A DNA stretch of 64,000 nucleotides from Streptomyces sp. NBC_00237 (GTDB lineage: Bacteria; Actinomycetota; Actinomycetes; Streptomycetales; Streptomycetaceae): assembly GCF_026342435.1 (NCBI RefSeq), contig NZ_JAPEMT010000001.1:1854501-1918500 (forward strand), read 5' to 3'. Positions 52,499-59,881 of this stretch are shown here, one piece after another; the stretch's first letter is position 1, and each line of letters starts with the position of its first letter. The notes beneath the pieces were generated by a model, which saw only the letters and a program-made list of their open reading frames with translations, ran no database searches and had not been told where the DNA came from. The translations under genes and the position numbers were made by a program.

Positions 52499-53332
52499 GT
52501 GGAAGGTCAGGCACGTGTGCCCGTTGATCACCTCTGCCCCTGGTATCGGGCTTCTAGGAACGGCCTAGAGCCTGAGAGAGGTAAGCGCGTGGACATCAAA
52601 TGGGTGCCTGGCAGTAACGACGGAACTTGGTACTTAGGTAAGCAGTACGAACCTGACTACCGGGGCTACGTCGTAAGAACTCAGGCGGACGAGAACGACG
52701 TTTGGGAGGGGGAAAAGTGGTACGTCTATTACTGGGATTTCGTGCTGGAGGGACACGAGTGGGCTTATGTGGCTGACACGCTTAGGGATGCACAGATGGC
52801 CCTTGAGCGGATAACTCCAAAGGGGCACCTTTGTGAGGTGTTCATAAGTCCGGTACTTGGGCACTGCCCAGAACGGGCGGTTTACGTCACTGACAATGGA
52901 GAGGGAGAGGCAGGCGAACGCTTGCAGGGGATCTTGTTGTGCGATCCGCACTCAAGGCACGTCATGCCCAAGGAGAAGCGTGTTCCTGTGCACCTCTGGG
53001 AAGCGGACTACCGCAGCATTTCCCCCGAAGATTCAGCGATAGTCGGAGAGCGTCTGTCTCCAGCCATGGCTTCCGTAAGGCGGGGCGCGTACCTGTCCGT
53101 CCCGGTTGTCTGGGGAGATGACTGGACAGGCTACCGCCTGCGAATTGTTGACCCTGGGTCCGTAAAGGTGGGGAGCCTGGCAGTATTCGGGAAGGGAAAT
53201 GCGTTTCGGGTTGAGTCAATCGATAAAGTTCCCATCCCAGATGATCCGACAATGATGCGATTCAACTGCAATGGGGGGGCCACGTATCTAGCCACGGGAG
53301 GGAGAGCAGTGGCCATCCTCGTACAGGAGTAG
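52499..53332 (+). CDS. Phage protein of unknown function, 277 residues
   Basis: The longest unassigned early protein. It contains VDHLCPWYRASRNG, the beta-rich region KWYVYYWDFVLEGHEWAYVA, CEVFISPVLGHCPERAVYVT, LLCDPHSRHVMPKEKRVPVH and a C-terminal beta domain (VKVGSLAVFGKGNAFRVESI). Paired Cys/His groups may bind metal. GTG 52499 or GTG 52517 (ten bases after GGAAGG) may be the start. Followed by a terminator. Confidence 0.65.
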   Translation: MEGQARVPVDHLCPWYRASRNGLEPERGKRVDIKWVPGSNDGTWYLGKQYEPDYRGYVVRTQADENDVWEGEKWYVYYWDFVLEGHEWAYVADTLRDAQMALERITPKGHLCEVFISPVLGHCPERAVYVTDNGEGEAGERLQGILLCDPHSRHVMPKEKRVPVHLWEADYRSISPEDSAIVGERLSPAMASVRRGAYLSVPVVWGDDWTGYRLRIVDPGSVKVGSLAVFGKGNAFRVESIDKVPIPDDPTMMRFNCNGGATYLATGGRAVAILVQE

Positions 53333-53354
53333 AGGCTACTGGGTAGCGGGATTG

Positions 53355-53388
53355 GGGCACGGCTGGCACTTCTAGGCCGTGCCCTTTT
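53355..53388 (+). terminator. Intrinsic terminator with T-tract
   Basis: GGGCACGGC/GCCGTGCCC, nine base pairs, followed by TTTT. Confidence 0.85.
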
Positions 53389-53416
53389 CTCGTGACCTAG
53401 CAGAGAGGGAGAGCGA

Positions 53417-53683
53417 ATGACTGAGTACACGCATATAGCGGTTGGCTTTCAGTCGCTGAGTAAGACACGGATAGAAGTCGAATGGACTCCGGACAGATCG
53501 GACGTTCGGGTTACGCGGATACCCGCTTGGTGGTTCCGCAGAACCGTAGTTAGGGACTTTCCCCCGTTTCCTCCGGAGACTCCGGAGGATGCCTACTTGG
53601 ACTACATCGTCAGAGTGGCCCTGGGGTTGGCCAACGGTTCATGGGACTGGACAACAGAGAAGTTTGCGGGGGCCCGTAAATGA
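53417..53683 (+). CDS. Phage protein of unknown function, 88 residues
   Basis: ATG with AGAGAGGGAGAG upstream. MTEYTHIAVGFQSLSKTRIE then VTRIPAWWFRRTVVRDFPPF, aromatic- and Pro-rich. Next start overlaps its stop (ATGA). Confidence 0.65.
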   Translation: MTEYTHIAVGFQSLSKTRIEVEWTPDRSDVRVTRIPAWWFRRTVVRDFPPFPPETPEDAYLDYIVRVALGLANGSWDWTTEKFAGARK

Positions 53684-53961
53684 GGCCCCGTGATCCGGTA
53701 CAGAAGATCCAACACCATCTGATGGTGTGGCCCGATACCAAGGGTGTGCGGGCAAAGAGGGAAACGCTCCGCCGGAGGCAACACGGGGACTTTGGCCCTC
53801 ACCCTCTCCCCTCGTGGCCGAGGAGCTACGGGCGTGCACTCCAGCACGCGCGCAAGTCGGGGGCAGTGCACCCGCCCTTCGGCGCGTTCTCACCGTATGG
53901 AGTCCGTATCCAGCCGCTGAAGCGGAGGACCAGGAGGAGGACCGTTGTCCGAGACGTATGA
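53680..53961 (+). CDS. Basic phage protein, 93 residues
   Basis: ATG overlapping the previous stop. Rich in Arg/Lys (KGVRAKRETLRRRQHGD, RIQPLKRRTRRRTVVRD). No fold recognised; overlaps the next gene by 17 bases. Confidence 0.5.
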   Translation: MRPRDPVQKIQHHLMVWPDTKGVRAKRETLRRRQHGDFGPHPLPSWPRSYGRALQHARKSGAVHPPFGAFSPYGVRIQPLKRRTRRRTVVRDV

Positions 53962-54136
53962 AGTCGGTGACCTGGTGGGCCACTGGAGCCGCCCTGGTGA
54001 GGCGGGGTGGGTAGCTGCGGTGCAGCATCACGCCTGGACACCTGAGGGCGTGGTTTTCGGTGTCCAGTGGAGAACGGGGACACGTGTCCAGCAGTACAGC
54101 TATGGCCTGTGGCCAGTCGAGAGGGAGGCAGCATGA
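53945..54136 (+). CDS. Small SH3-like phage protein, 63 residues
   Basis: TTG start preceded by AGGAGGAGG. MSETYEVGDLVGHWSRPGEA and GVVFGVQWRTGTRVQQY give a Tudor/SH3-like beta-barrel pattern. Next start overlaps its stop. Confidence 0.6.
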   Translation: MSETYEVGDLVGHWSRPGEAGWVAAVQHHAWTPEGVVFGVQWRTGTRVQQYSYGLWPVEREAA

Positions 54137-54363
54137 GCCGAGTCCTCCAGCACCACCAGGACGTGACAGACATATGTGTCCGCGCTGGAGCTGCTGCCTG
54201 TCTGACGACAGGCCCTGAGCGGAGAGCCGCCCTGCGGCTGGTCTATCGGTCCCTCGTACCTATGGCCCAGATCTACGCCGACCCCTGGAGGGTCTGGAAG
54301 GGGTTCGTGAGTGAGGCAAGTACGGCATTCCACATAACTCAGAAGCGAGGGACCAGTGTCTGA
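54133..54363 (+). CDS. Helical phage protein, 76 residues
   Basis: ATG overlapping the previous stop with GAGGGAGG upstream. VLQHHQDVTDICVRAGAAAC and ERRAALRLVYRSLVPMAQIY are helical. Unknown. Confidence 0.6.
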   Translation: MSRVLQHHQDVTDICVRAGAAACLTTGPERRAALRLVYRSLVPMAQIYADPWRVWKGFVSEASTAFHITQKRGTSV

Positions 54364-54706
54364 CACAGAGCGTCAATCGATCCAAGTAGACACATCGAGT
54401 CTCCAAGTCGGAGACGTCGTGATCAATCACGGAATGCGTCTTCAGCTCAGAGGAGAACCGAGGGAGCGAATGACTGGATCCTCCACTGTGTACGCGTGGG
54501 AAGGTCTGGTTACGAATCTGGAGGAAGTGAAGGCTGACAACTTCATTCCGCTCCACCGCCTCTACCCTGAGAAGTGGGGGATCGGAGAAGGGGGAGGCTG
54601 GGGTATTGACTGGTCTGCCGAACCTACGTGGACCGTACAGGGAAACGAACTGATGACGTGGAATGTGGAGCGTGAGCAGTGTGCCGAAGAAGCCGACACG
54701 AACTGA
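54356..54706 (+). CDS. Phage protein of unknown function, 116 residues
   Basis: GTG overlapping the previous gene. VDTSSLQVGDVVINHGMRLQ and STVYAWEGLVTNLEEVKADN suggest a beta-barrel (ASCH/PUA-like look), then a Trp-rich C-terminus. Unknown. Confidence 0.6.
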   Translation: MSDTERQSIQVDTSSLQVGDVVINHGMRLQLRGEPRERMTGSSTVYAWEGLVTNLEEVKADNFIPLHRLYPEKWGIGEGGGWGIDWSAEPTWTVQGNELMTWNVEREQCAEEADTN

Positions 54707-54905
54707 GCTGAAGAAGAAGGCCCAAGAGGAGATGATGCACGCGGTTGCAACTCGCATTGGATACTGGGAAGAGTCCGCAAACTCTGTGTGGCCTGACTGG
54801 GAAAACTGGACGGAGGAACAGAAGCAGGAATACAGGGATATACTCCAGGCTCAGGCGGACAGGGTTGCCCGCTTGCTCGGATATGAGAAAGCGTGGGTCA
54901 GTTAA
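54681..54905 (+). CDS. Helical charged phage protein, 74 residues
   Basis: GTG start (MPKKPTRTELKKKAQEEMMH) with GGAG upstream; ATG 54663 is an alternative. The rest, WTEEQKQEYRDILQAQADRV, is helical. Stop overlaps the next ATG (TAATG). Confidence 0.6.
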   Translation: MPKKPTRTELKKKAQEEMMHAVATRIGYWEESANSVWPDWENWTEEQKQEYRDILQAQADRVARLLGYEKAWVS

Positions 54906-55054
54906 TGGGTGGGAAGTACATTTCCGCTACGGTCACGTACAAGTGCGATAGGTGTAGGGAAGACTTCGATGTCTTCCTGAACCTGGACCGTTCAGAAGAT
55001 CAATACACTCTGAGTTCGTATGAGGAGCACGAGGACTGTCCTGCGGAGGACTGA
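54905..55054 (+). CDS. 49-residue zinc-binding phage protein
   Basis: ATG overlapping the previous stop. YKCDRCREDFDVF and HEDCPAED form a C-C...H-C zinc site as in small RNA-polymerase-binding or zf-like proteins. Acidic overall. Confidence 0.6.
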   Translation: MGGKYISATVTYKCDRCREDFDVFLNLDRSEDQYTLSSYEEHEDCPAED

Positions 55055-55078
55055 CCTTAACTGAGTTGCTTTGGCAGA

Positions 55079-55107
55079 GGCCGGACCCAATCGGGGGTCC
55101 GGCCTTT
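55079..55107 (+). terminator. Intergenic stem-loop element, copy 3
   Basis: Perfect 10-bp stem GGCCGGACCC/GGGTCCGGCC followed by TTTCCC. Preceded by TTGCTTTGGC, the same lead-in as copies 1 and 2. Confidence 0.8.
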
Positions 55108-55141
55108 CCCATGGCCACTCACAGACAGGAGGACATACCTA

Positions 55142-55330
55142 ATGGCTCGAAAGGTTGTTGTGACAGACATGTGTGATGCCTGCGAGAAGAAGGGAGAGGA
55201 GACAGAGGCGACCCGAAAGTTTCCGTTTGGGCCGTGGAAACTCCTCTTCTGTGATTCCCACTATGACCGTTGGTACGAAGAGGGTGAAAAGCTGTGGGGC
55301 CCTCCCAAGGGAGCTAGGAAGGTGGCTTGA
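55142..55330 (+). CDS. Zinc-knuckle phage protein, 62 residues
   Basis: MARKVVVTDMCDACEKKGEE and WKLLFCDSHYDRWYEEGEKL give CxxC...CxxH. The start resembles small zinc proteins found next to lsr2 in actinophages. Stop overlaps the next ATG (TGATG), so it is coupled to the DUF3987-like gene. Confidence 0.65.
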   Translation: MARKVVVTDMCDACEKKGEETEATRKFPFGPWKLLFCDSHYDRWYEEGEKLWGPPKGARKVA

Positions 55331-56754
55331 TGGACGAGGAGCAGGAAGAGAAAGCGAAGCAGCTTCCCACTTTCGAGGACATGGCCTACGGGCCCATGGG
55401 CAAGGCCGTACGTAAGGCCATGCCTCACACAGAGGGAGACCCCGTTGCGGTCTTGGCGGTCCTCCTGGCCCTCTTCTCGGGCCTGGTCACTCCTTATGTG
55501 ACACAGCCAAGCGGGAGGCCCTGTGTCGTCTGGACAGCACTTGTCGGCCCCTCGAATCAGGGGGCCAAGGGATACGCCTATAACACAGGTCTACGAATTC
55601 TTGGAAAGCCCTTCGAGCGCATCCTCAGGGCGGTCAAGCTTTCGGCTATCCACTCAGGCCCCGGTCTGGTGTCAGTGTTGGCATCAGATCAGCGGTCCGC
55701 ATTTCCCGGAAGGATGTACCTCACCTTTGAATGGTCCAACGATATGGGCCGGACCAACAAGTGTTCTTCCTATGGTGAGGTGATGATTAATATTTGGGAT
55801 GGGGAATCGATCTCCAACACCATCAAGGGCAGAGGTCCGGGGGCGGAGCCGGTTGAAGAGTACGTAGCGAACCCTCTAATGGGCTTCCATGCCCACGTAC
55901 AGCCCAGAACCCTTCAGCTTGCTGTAAAGCCCCAGAGGGCGGCTACAGGGCTCTACAACAGGTTCCTGCTCTTTTCCTGCAAGCGTTCCCAGCGTATCTC
56001 TGAGCATGTACAGAGACCCCTTGACGAGATCAAGGCAAGTAAGGCCCTGGCAGATGCTTTCCGCTGGGTGATGGAAGAGCAACCGGCTATGGAGTGGAGT
56101 AGCGAAGCGGTCGATGCACTGGATGAGTTGCATCGGAAGTATGACGCTCTGATCGATGAGCTTCCCCCAGAGACAGGCGTGTTCATCGAAAGGTCCGTCG
56201 AACAGATCAAGCGGGTAGCAACGGTTCTGGCTGTTACTCAGCAACGAACTGTCATTCCTGCTGCCGCACTGAGTGCGGCAGAGGCCATCGTCGACTACGC
56301 AGCACAGTCGGCTACTGAGGTCATGGGAGAGCAGCCTTCCACCCGTTCCAGGGCACGGCCGTTGCCTGAACGAATCTTGGAGATCCTCGCGAAGAATGGG
56401 GGAGCCATGACCCGTTCGCAGATGGTGACCGCACTTGGGGGAGGGCGGGTGACGAAGCAAATGCTTGATGATGCCTTGAAGCTGCTGCCTCAGGTGAGGG
56501 AGACTCTCCTGCCAGCTGAGGAGGGAAAATCGGGACCTCGTACCAGGGAGCTGCGGGTAGTGGCTCCCTCGGAGGGGGGCAGGCGTCCGGCCCTGCGGGT
56601 GGTCCCGCAGAACTCCTTGCCGACGAGCCCTGTCCGGCGGCAGAAGCCCCCGACTGCTACAGCCGTAAGGGCAGCGGGGAGGGCACCAGCCAAGAAGAAG
56701 ACAAGGCCCAAGGGGAGGGGGATCCCACAGACAGCCTTTTCTCACCTGATCTGA
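55330..56754 (+). CDS. DUF3987-like ATPase/helicase-type protein
   Basis: 474 residues. The N-terminal half, YGPMGKAVRKAMPHTEGDPV followed by AVLAVLLALFSGLVT and VVWTALVGPSNQGAKGYAYN, matches the DUF3987/primase-associated ATPase start, with a degenerate Walker A in place of GxxxxGKT. FEWSNDMGRTNKCSSYGEVM is the acidic (Walker B) region, and YNRFLLFSCKRS the usual arginine-finger strand. The C-terminal 130 residues include a winged-helix segment (PERILEILAKNGGAMTRSQM) and a basic tail. It probably acts in phage DNA replication or recombination. Weak Walker A could mean an altered activity. Confidence 0.7.
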   Translation: MDEEQEEKAKQLPTFEDMAYGPMGKAVRKAMPHTEGDPVAVLAVLLALFSGLVTPYVTQPSGRPCVVWTALVGPSNQGAKGYAYNTGLRILGKPFERILRAVKLSAIHSGPGLVSVLASDQRSAFPGRMYLTFEWSNDMGRTNKCSSYGEVMINIWDGESISNTIKGRGPGAEPVEEYVANPLMGFHAHVQPRTLQLAVKPQRAATGLYNRFLLFSCKRSQRISEHVQRPLDEIKASKALADAFRWVMEEQPAMEWSSEAVDALDELHRKYDALIDELPPETGVFIERSVEQIKRVATVLAVTQQRTVIPAAALSAAEAIVDYAAQSATEVMGEQPSTRSRARPLPERILEILAKNGGAMTRSQMVTALGGGRVTKQMLDDALKLLPQVRETLLPAEEGKSGPRTRELRVVAPSEGGRRPALRVVPQNSLPTSPVRRQKPPTATAVRAAGRAPAKKKTRPKGRGIPQTAFSHLI

Positions 56755-56842
56755 GGACGGATCTTCCGGGAAACTAACCGACTGCTGAATTGGTGTGCTC
56801 TAATGGGCGCACTTACACCACTGCTTGAAAGGCAACAAGATC

Positions 56843-57175
56843 ATGGCTCAGAAGGTTGAAGTTACCCTTGTTGACGACCTTGACGGTTCGGAGGCGCAGG
56901 AGACTGTTGCATTCGGTCTGGACGGTCGTACGTACGAGATTGACCTGAGCGGCAAGAACGAGAAGAAATTCAGGGACTTTCTGATGAAGTACGTGGAAGC
57001 CGGACGCCGTACTGGGGGCAAGGCACCCAAGGGCACGAACCGCAAGGCAGCTGCGGGCGGCAACAGCGAAACCGCAGCGATCCGGGCATGGGCCAAGGAG
57101 AACGGTCACGAGGTGAGTGCTCGTGGGCGCGTCCCCGCTTCCATCCAAGAGGCATACAAGAAGGCCAACGCCTGA
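56843..57175 (+). CDS. lsr2: Lsr2 family nucleoid-associated protein
   Basis: 110 residues, full length for Lsr2. MAQKVEVTLVDDLDGSEAQE and TYEIDLSGKNEKKFRDFLMK form the dimerisation domain; after a Lys/Gly linker, IRAWAKENGHEVSARGRVPA contains the RGR motif that enters the minor groove of AT-rich DNA. Host Lsr2 silences foreign genes; phage copies may counter or exploit that. The start at 56843 has AAAGG upstream. A 68-base upstream gap is AT-rich and may hold a promoter. Confidence 0.93.
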   Translation: MAQKVEVTLVDDLDGSEAQETVAFGLDGRTYEIDLSGKNEKKFRDFLMKYVEAGRRTGGKAPKGTNRKAAAGGNSETAAIRAWAKENGHEVSARGRVPASIQEAYKKANA

Positions 57176-57205
57176 CCACCTCCAGCACCACCAGGACGAC
57201 CACCA

Positions 57206-57232
57206 GGGCCCCCGCCACCAAGGCGGGGGCCC
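57206..57232 (+). terminator. Hairpin terminator after lsr2
   Basis: Perfect 11-bp G/C stem (57206-57216 with 57222-57232), 30 bases after the stop, without a T-tract. Confidence 0.7.
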
Positions 57233-57313
57233 ATCGTGTACCCCTGTGCTGAACGACCCCCTGAGGGGCGACAGTTGGGGCAGGATGAGCAGACAGCAGA
57301 GGAGCGGGAGAGC

Positions 57314-57511
57314 ATGAACGAGAGCCTGAGGCCGGACGAGCTGACAAAGGGCACCGTAATTATCGTTGAGGATTCCAAAGAGCGTCCCTCCATCACCTGC
57401 ACTGTGATGGGTGTTGAGAAGGCAGGGCGGTACTACCTGGTGTCCACGGAGGAGCTGGAATTTCCCCTTGCAGTGGAATCCAATCAAACCGTGGTCCTGG
57501 GCGAGGCGTAG
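57314..57511 (+). CDS. Phage protein of unknown function, 65 residues
   Basis: ATG with GGAGCGGGAGAG upstream. MNESLRPDELTKGTVIIVED then CTVMGVEKAGRYYLVSTEEL suggest a small beta-barrel. Next gene starts directly after its stop. Confidence 0.65.
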   Translation: MNESLRPDELTKGTVIIVEDSKERPSITCTVMGVEKAGRYYLVSTEELEFPLAVESNQTVVLGEA

Positions 57512-57820
57512 ATGTACGACGGAAACTGTAGAGCCTATCTGGTAGCGCTGAAGCTGCAAAGATGGCCCGAATGGTATCTTTCCATCCTTGGGCTCTCAGT
57601 CCGATACGGGGAGCTTGCCAAGAAGATGGAGGAGTCATCCGCTAATGACCTGAGGAACCAGGCTTTGGGTATGAGGGCAACTCTCCTTGCCTATCTGAAG
57701 ACAGACCGATACCGCCCTCTGAATAAAGAAGACCCTGAGAAGATTCTGAGGAGTCATGAGGCGGAGTACCTCAAGATGTACCAGGAAGACAAGGCAGAGG
57801 AAGCGAGGGAGGTGCGATGA
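57512..57820 (+). CDS. Helical phage protein, 102 residues
   Basis: ATG immediately after the previous stop. AYLVALKLQRWPEWYLSILG, ANDLRNQALGMRATLLAYLK and a Lys/Glu-rich tail are helical throughout. Unknown. Next start overlaps its stop. Confidence 0.6.
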   Translation: MYDGNCRAYLVALKLQRWPEWYLSILGLSVRYGELAKKMEESSANDLRNQALGMRATLLAYLKTDRYRPLNKEDPEKILRSHEAEYLKMYQEDKAEEAREVR

Positions 57821-58074
57821 GTGTGGATTACTCCAAGTGGACTGTAGTGGCCAAGAGGCACCACCACGAAAGCCAGCCGAACACGTGGGTGCCAATGGCA
57901 AGGTTTGCCGACTCCTCTGAGGCAGCCATGTACGCGGAGTCATTCTCAGCAAAGTACGGGGTTGAGCTTCTATGGGCTCAACCTTCCTCGGCAGGACTGA
58001 CCCTGGCACTGTACCGAAATGGCTCATTGTTGGATGAGGCTGAGTGGGACGGTAAAGCGGAGGTAGAGCAATGA
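57817..58074 (+). CDS. Phage protein of unknown function, 85 residues
   Basis: ATG overlapping the previous stop. SKWTVVAKRHHHESQPNTWV and AQPSSAGLTLALYRNGSLLD form a small alpha/beta protein. Stop overlaps the next ATG. Confidence 0.6.
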   Translation: MSVDYSKWTVVAKRHHHESQPNTWVPMARFADSSEAAMYAESFSAKYGVELLWAQPSSAGLTLALYRNGSLLDEAEWDGKAEVEQ

Positions 58075-58180
58075 GTGAGGAAAATATGCCACCCGAAAGG
58101 ACGTAGTCCTTATCTGTGAGGCTCACGAATATGACCTTCGAGCCGTAGCGGCTCGACTGGCGCAGGAGTCGACTAAATAA
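58071..58180 (+). pseudogene. Small phage gene with one-base frame disruption
   Basis: ATG 58071 overlaps the previous stop but the frame ends after 11 codons. One extra A in the run 58081-58084 would give MSEEKYATRKDVVLICEAHE and so on, 36 residues ending TAA at 58180, exactly overlapping the next ATG. The frame lacks any start codon of its own, so a deletion (real or an assembly error) is likely. Confidence 0.5.
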
Positions 58181-58323
58181 TGTACTGCCTGAACTGCCGT
58201 AACGAACATGCAGAGGAGGCGAGGGAGTACCACCAGGCCCCTTGCCATGCCTGTGACAGTGATGGACATTCCCCCTGTCAGTGCGCAGGGATCCAGATTA
58301 TTCGGCGGATGAACGAAGGCTGA
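58180..58323 (+). CDS. 47-residue Cys-rich phage protein
   Basis: ATG overlapping a TAA stop. MYCLNCRNEHAEEAREYHQA, CHACDSDGH and CQC carry six Cys, a double zinc knuckle. Last gene of the rightward region. Confidence 0.6.
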   Translation: MYCLNCRNEHAEEAREYHQAPCHACDSDGHSPCQCAGIQIIRRMNEG

Positions 58324-58334
58324 ACGCAAAGAAG

Positions 58335-58367
58335 GCCCCCTCCCGAAAGGGAGGGGGCTTTTTTATT
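58335..58367. terminator. Strong intrinsic terminator between early and late regions
   Basis: Perfect 10-bp stem GCCCCCTCCC/GGGAGGGGGC with a GAAA tetraloop and TTTTTTATTT. Confidence 0.95.
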
Positions 58368-58386
58368 TGCTCAGATCACCAGGGCC

Positions 58387-58614
58387 TTAACCCCAGTTGA
58401 TGTCTCGGTCAGGAGCCGCAGGAGGGGTCTCCTGAAGGGCCCGAGAGGTCTTGCCGTCCTCGATCCGCTGTGCCGCCTCACCAAGACCGAGGACAGCAGC
58501 GACGAGGGCCAGGATGGCAACGGTAGGGAGGTCCGGCCACTGGACCAGAAGCAGGGGCATGAGCGCGGTAGCAACCGCGTAGATACGAACGGCGTGCTGA
58601 GAAACGATGTTGAT
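58387..58614 (-). CDS. Holin-like membrane protein with no canonical start codon
   Basis: A minus-strand frame reads INIVSQHAVRIYAVATALMP, then LLLVQWPDLPTVAILALVAA and VLGLGEAAQRIEDGKTSRAL: two hydrophobic stretches and a charged tail, as in actinophage holins next to lysins. It follows the endolysin gene on the same strand. Upstream there is an in-frame TGA and no ATG, GTG or TTG before the first helix; ATC at 58614 lies nine bases after GGAG. The first ATG (58560) would cut into the helix. Either AUC initiation or a one-base error near 58614-58622 explains this. Confidence 0.6.
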   Translation of the reverse strand: MNIVSQHAVRIYAVATALMPLLLVQWPDLPTVAILALVAAVLGLGEAAQRIEDGKTSRALQETPPAAPDRDINWG

Positions 58615-58669
58615 AGAGCATCACTCCATAGATAGGTGAGTCAGAGGTCTAGGGGAGTCAGGAGAGCCC

Positions 58670-59539
58670 CTAGGAGAAGAGCCGGGACCAGGTGGAGGGC
58701 CCGGGGTAACCGTCTGCGTCGGCCCCCTTCCAGCCCTGGGCAGTCTGGTAAGCCCGTACCGCCGTGCGGTCCGAGTTGGTCCAAGAGGGCCCGGGGCCCT
58801 GGGAGTAGTACCGCCCGTAGCCACGGGCAACGAGCTGCTTGCCGAGGGCAGTCACGTGGATGTTCTTCGCCCCAGGCCGGAACCAACCGGCCCCGGGGAA
58901 CGGGGGAGGAGTCGGCTTCGTCGGAGGCTTGGGCTTCTCCTCCTGGTCCTGGTCCGCATCGAGGCGAGCCGCCACGTCCCGCCGGAAGGCGGACATGGAG
59001 AACGAGGGGTCCACCTTCCTCCGAGTTCCCTCACCGTGCCCGATGACGGAGTCAGCAGACCAACCGTGATGGCGACAGATCGCAGTCGCCCAACGGACAG
59101 CAGCCTGATACTGGGCAGTTGGGTACGGGTCCTTTCCGTCTCCCTTGTTCTCGATCTCGATTCCGTAGAGGTGCCGGTTTCCGTCAACCGGCTCTGAGGC
59201 AGCAGGCTTTGGGTGAGTCTTGGACTCATTCAGGACAGCATCAAAAGCGTTCTGAGCAATGGTGCCCGCGTGATTTGCACGGCCGTGGCCCACCATCGTG
59301 GCTGTGCCAGTCTTGCTCAGGTGCGTATGACACAGAGGCCCAGGAAGATCCGTCGATCCCCTGGAGCAGAAGCCCAGAGAGTCAGATCCCGCAGTGTGAT
59401 GGATCATCACACCATGCATAGGGCCCCAATCTCCCTTGTGATTCCGGTTGTGAGTCCGCCAACCTGGATACTCCTTTACATTCACCCCCTCAGCCTTGAG
59501 AGCCTTTACGAACTGATCTGCGGTCATAGGTGTAGCCAA
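58670..59539 (-). CDS. Endolysin: N-acetylmuramoyl-L-alanine amidase with PG-binding domain
   Basis: 289 residues from TTG 59539, six bases after AGGAGG (ATG 59527 is too far from it). The N-terminal amidase_2/PGRP domain has VMIHHTAGSD (zinc His), a middle with HLYGIEIENKGDG and VIGHGEGTRRKVDPSF (zinc His and Asp). After a Pro/Lys linker (about 195-215) the C-terminal domain (GKQLVARGYGRYYSQGPGPS, VRAYQTAQGWKGADADGYPG) is a peptidoglycan-binding repeat. It cleaves host wall at the end of infection. Confidence 0.92.
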   Translation of the reverse strand: MATPMTADQFVKALKAEGVNVKEYPGWRTHNRNHKGDWGPMHGVMIHHTAGSDSLGFCSRGSTDLPGPLCHTHLSKTGTATMVGHGRANHAGTIAQNAFDAVLNESKTHPKPAASEPVDGNRHLYGIEIENKGDGKDPYPTAQYQAAVRWATAICRHHGWSADSVIGHGEGTRRKVDPSFSMSAFRRDVAARLDADQDQEEKPKPPTKPTPPPFPGAGWFRPGAKNIHVTALGKQLVARGYGRYYSQGPGPSWTNSDRTAVRAYQTAQGWKGADADGYPGPSTWSRLFS

Positions 59540-59540
59540 A

Positions 59541-59816
59541 TTAGTCCTCCTGTGTGAGTCGTACGAGAGAAAGTCGGGCAGGGTCGAGGGCAGTGAGTAG
59601 CCCGATGAGTCGGGCGTTCTCAGACTCGATACGTGCAAGACGGTTCTTGATCTCCGTCAGATCTCCGGCAAGCCTGTCGGCTCGCTCTTTCTGAGCTTCT
59701 GCCTCTTCTCGCCAGACCTTTGCGGTATTAGTCCGCAGGCTGGCAATGACCACGATTACGGCAGCGGAGACAGTGGCCAGACAAGCAATGAGAGTTGTGC
59801 TCTGGGAGAGGTCCAT
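59541..59816 (-). CDS. Small TM plus coiled-coil lysis-region protein
   Basis: 91 residues: MDLSQSTTLIACLATVSAAV continues one helix to about residue 27, then a heptad helix (WREEAEAQKERADRLAGDLT, NRLARIESENARLIGLLTAL). It lies two bases upstream of the endolysin start. It is probably a second holin or a lysis regulator; single-span proteins with a cytosolic coiled coil are common there. Confidence 0.75.
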   Translation of the reverse strand: MDLSQSTTLIACLATVSAAVIVVIASLRTNTAKVWREEAEAQKERADRLAGDLTEIKNRLARIESENARLIGLLTALDPARLSLVRLTQED

Positions 59817-59841
59817 ACGCCTCCGATGGGCAGCAGTAGAA

Positions 59842-59865
59842 GGCCCCCGACAGGAGTCGGGGGCC
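59842..59865. terminator. Hairpin between spike and lysis genes
   Basis: Perfect 10-bp stem GGCCCCCGAC/GTCGGGGGCC with an AGGA loop, the same stem as at 42980-43003. Confidence 0.75.
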
Positions 59866-59881
59866 TTTCTCGTTTGGTGAG

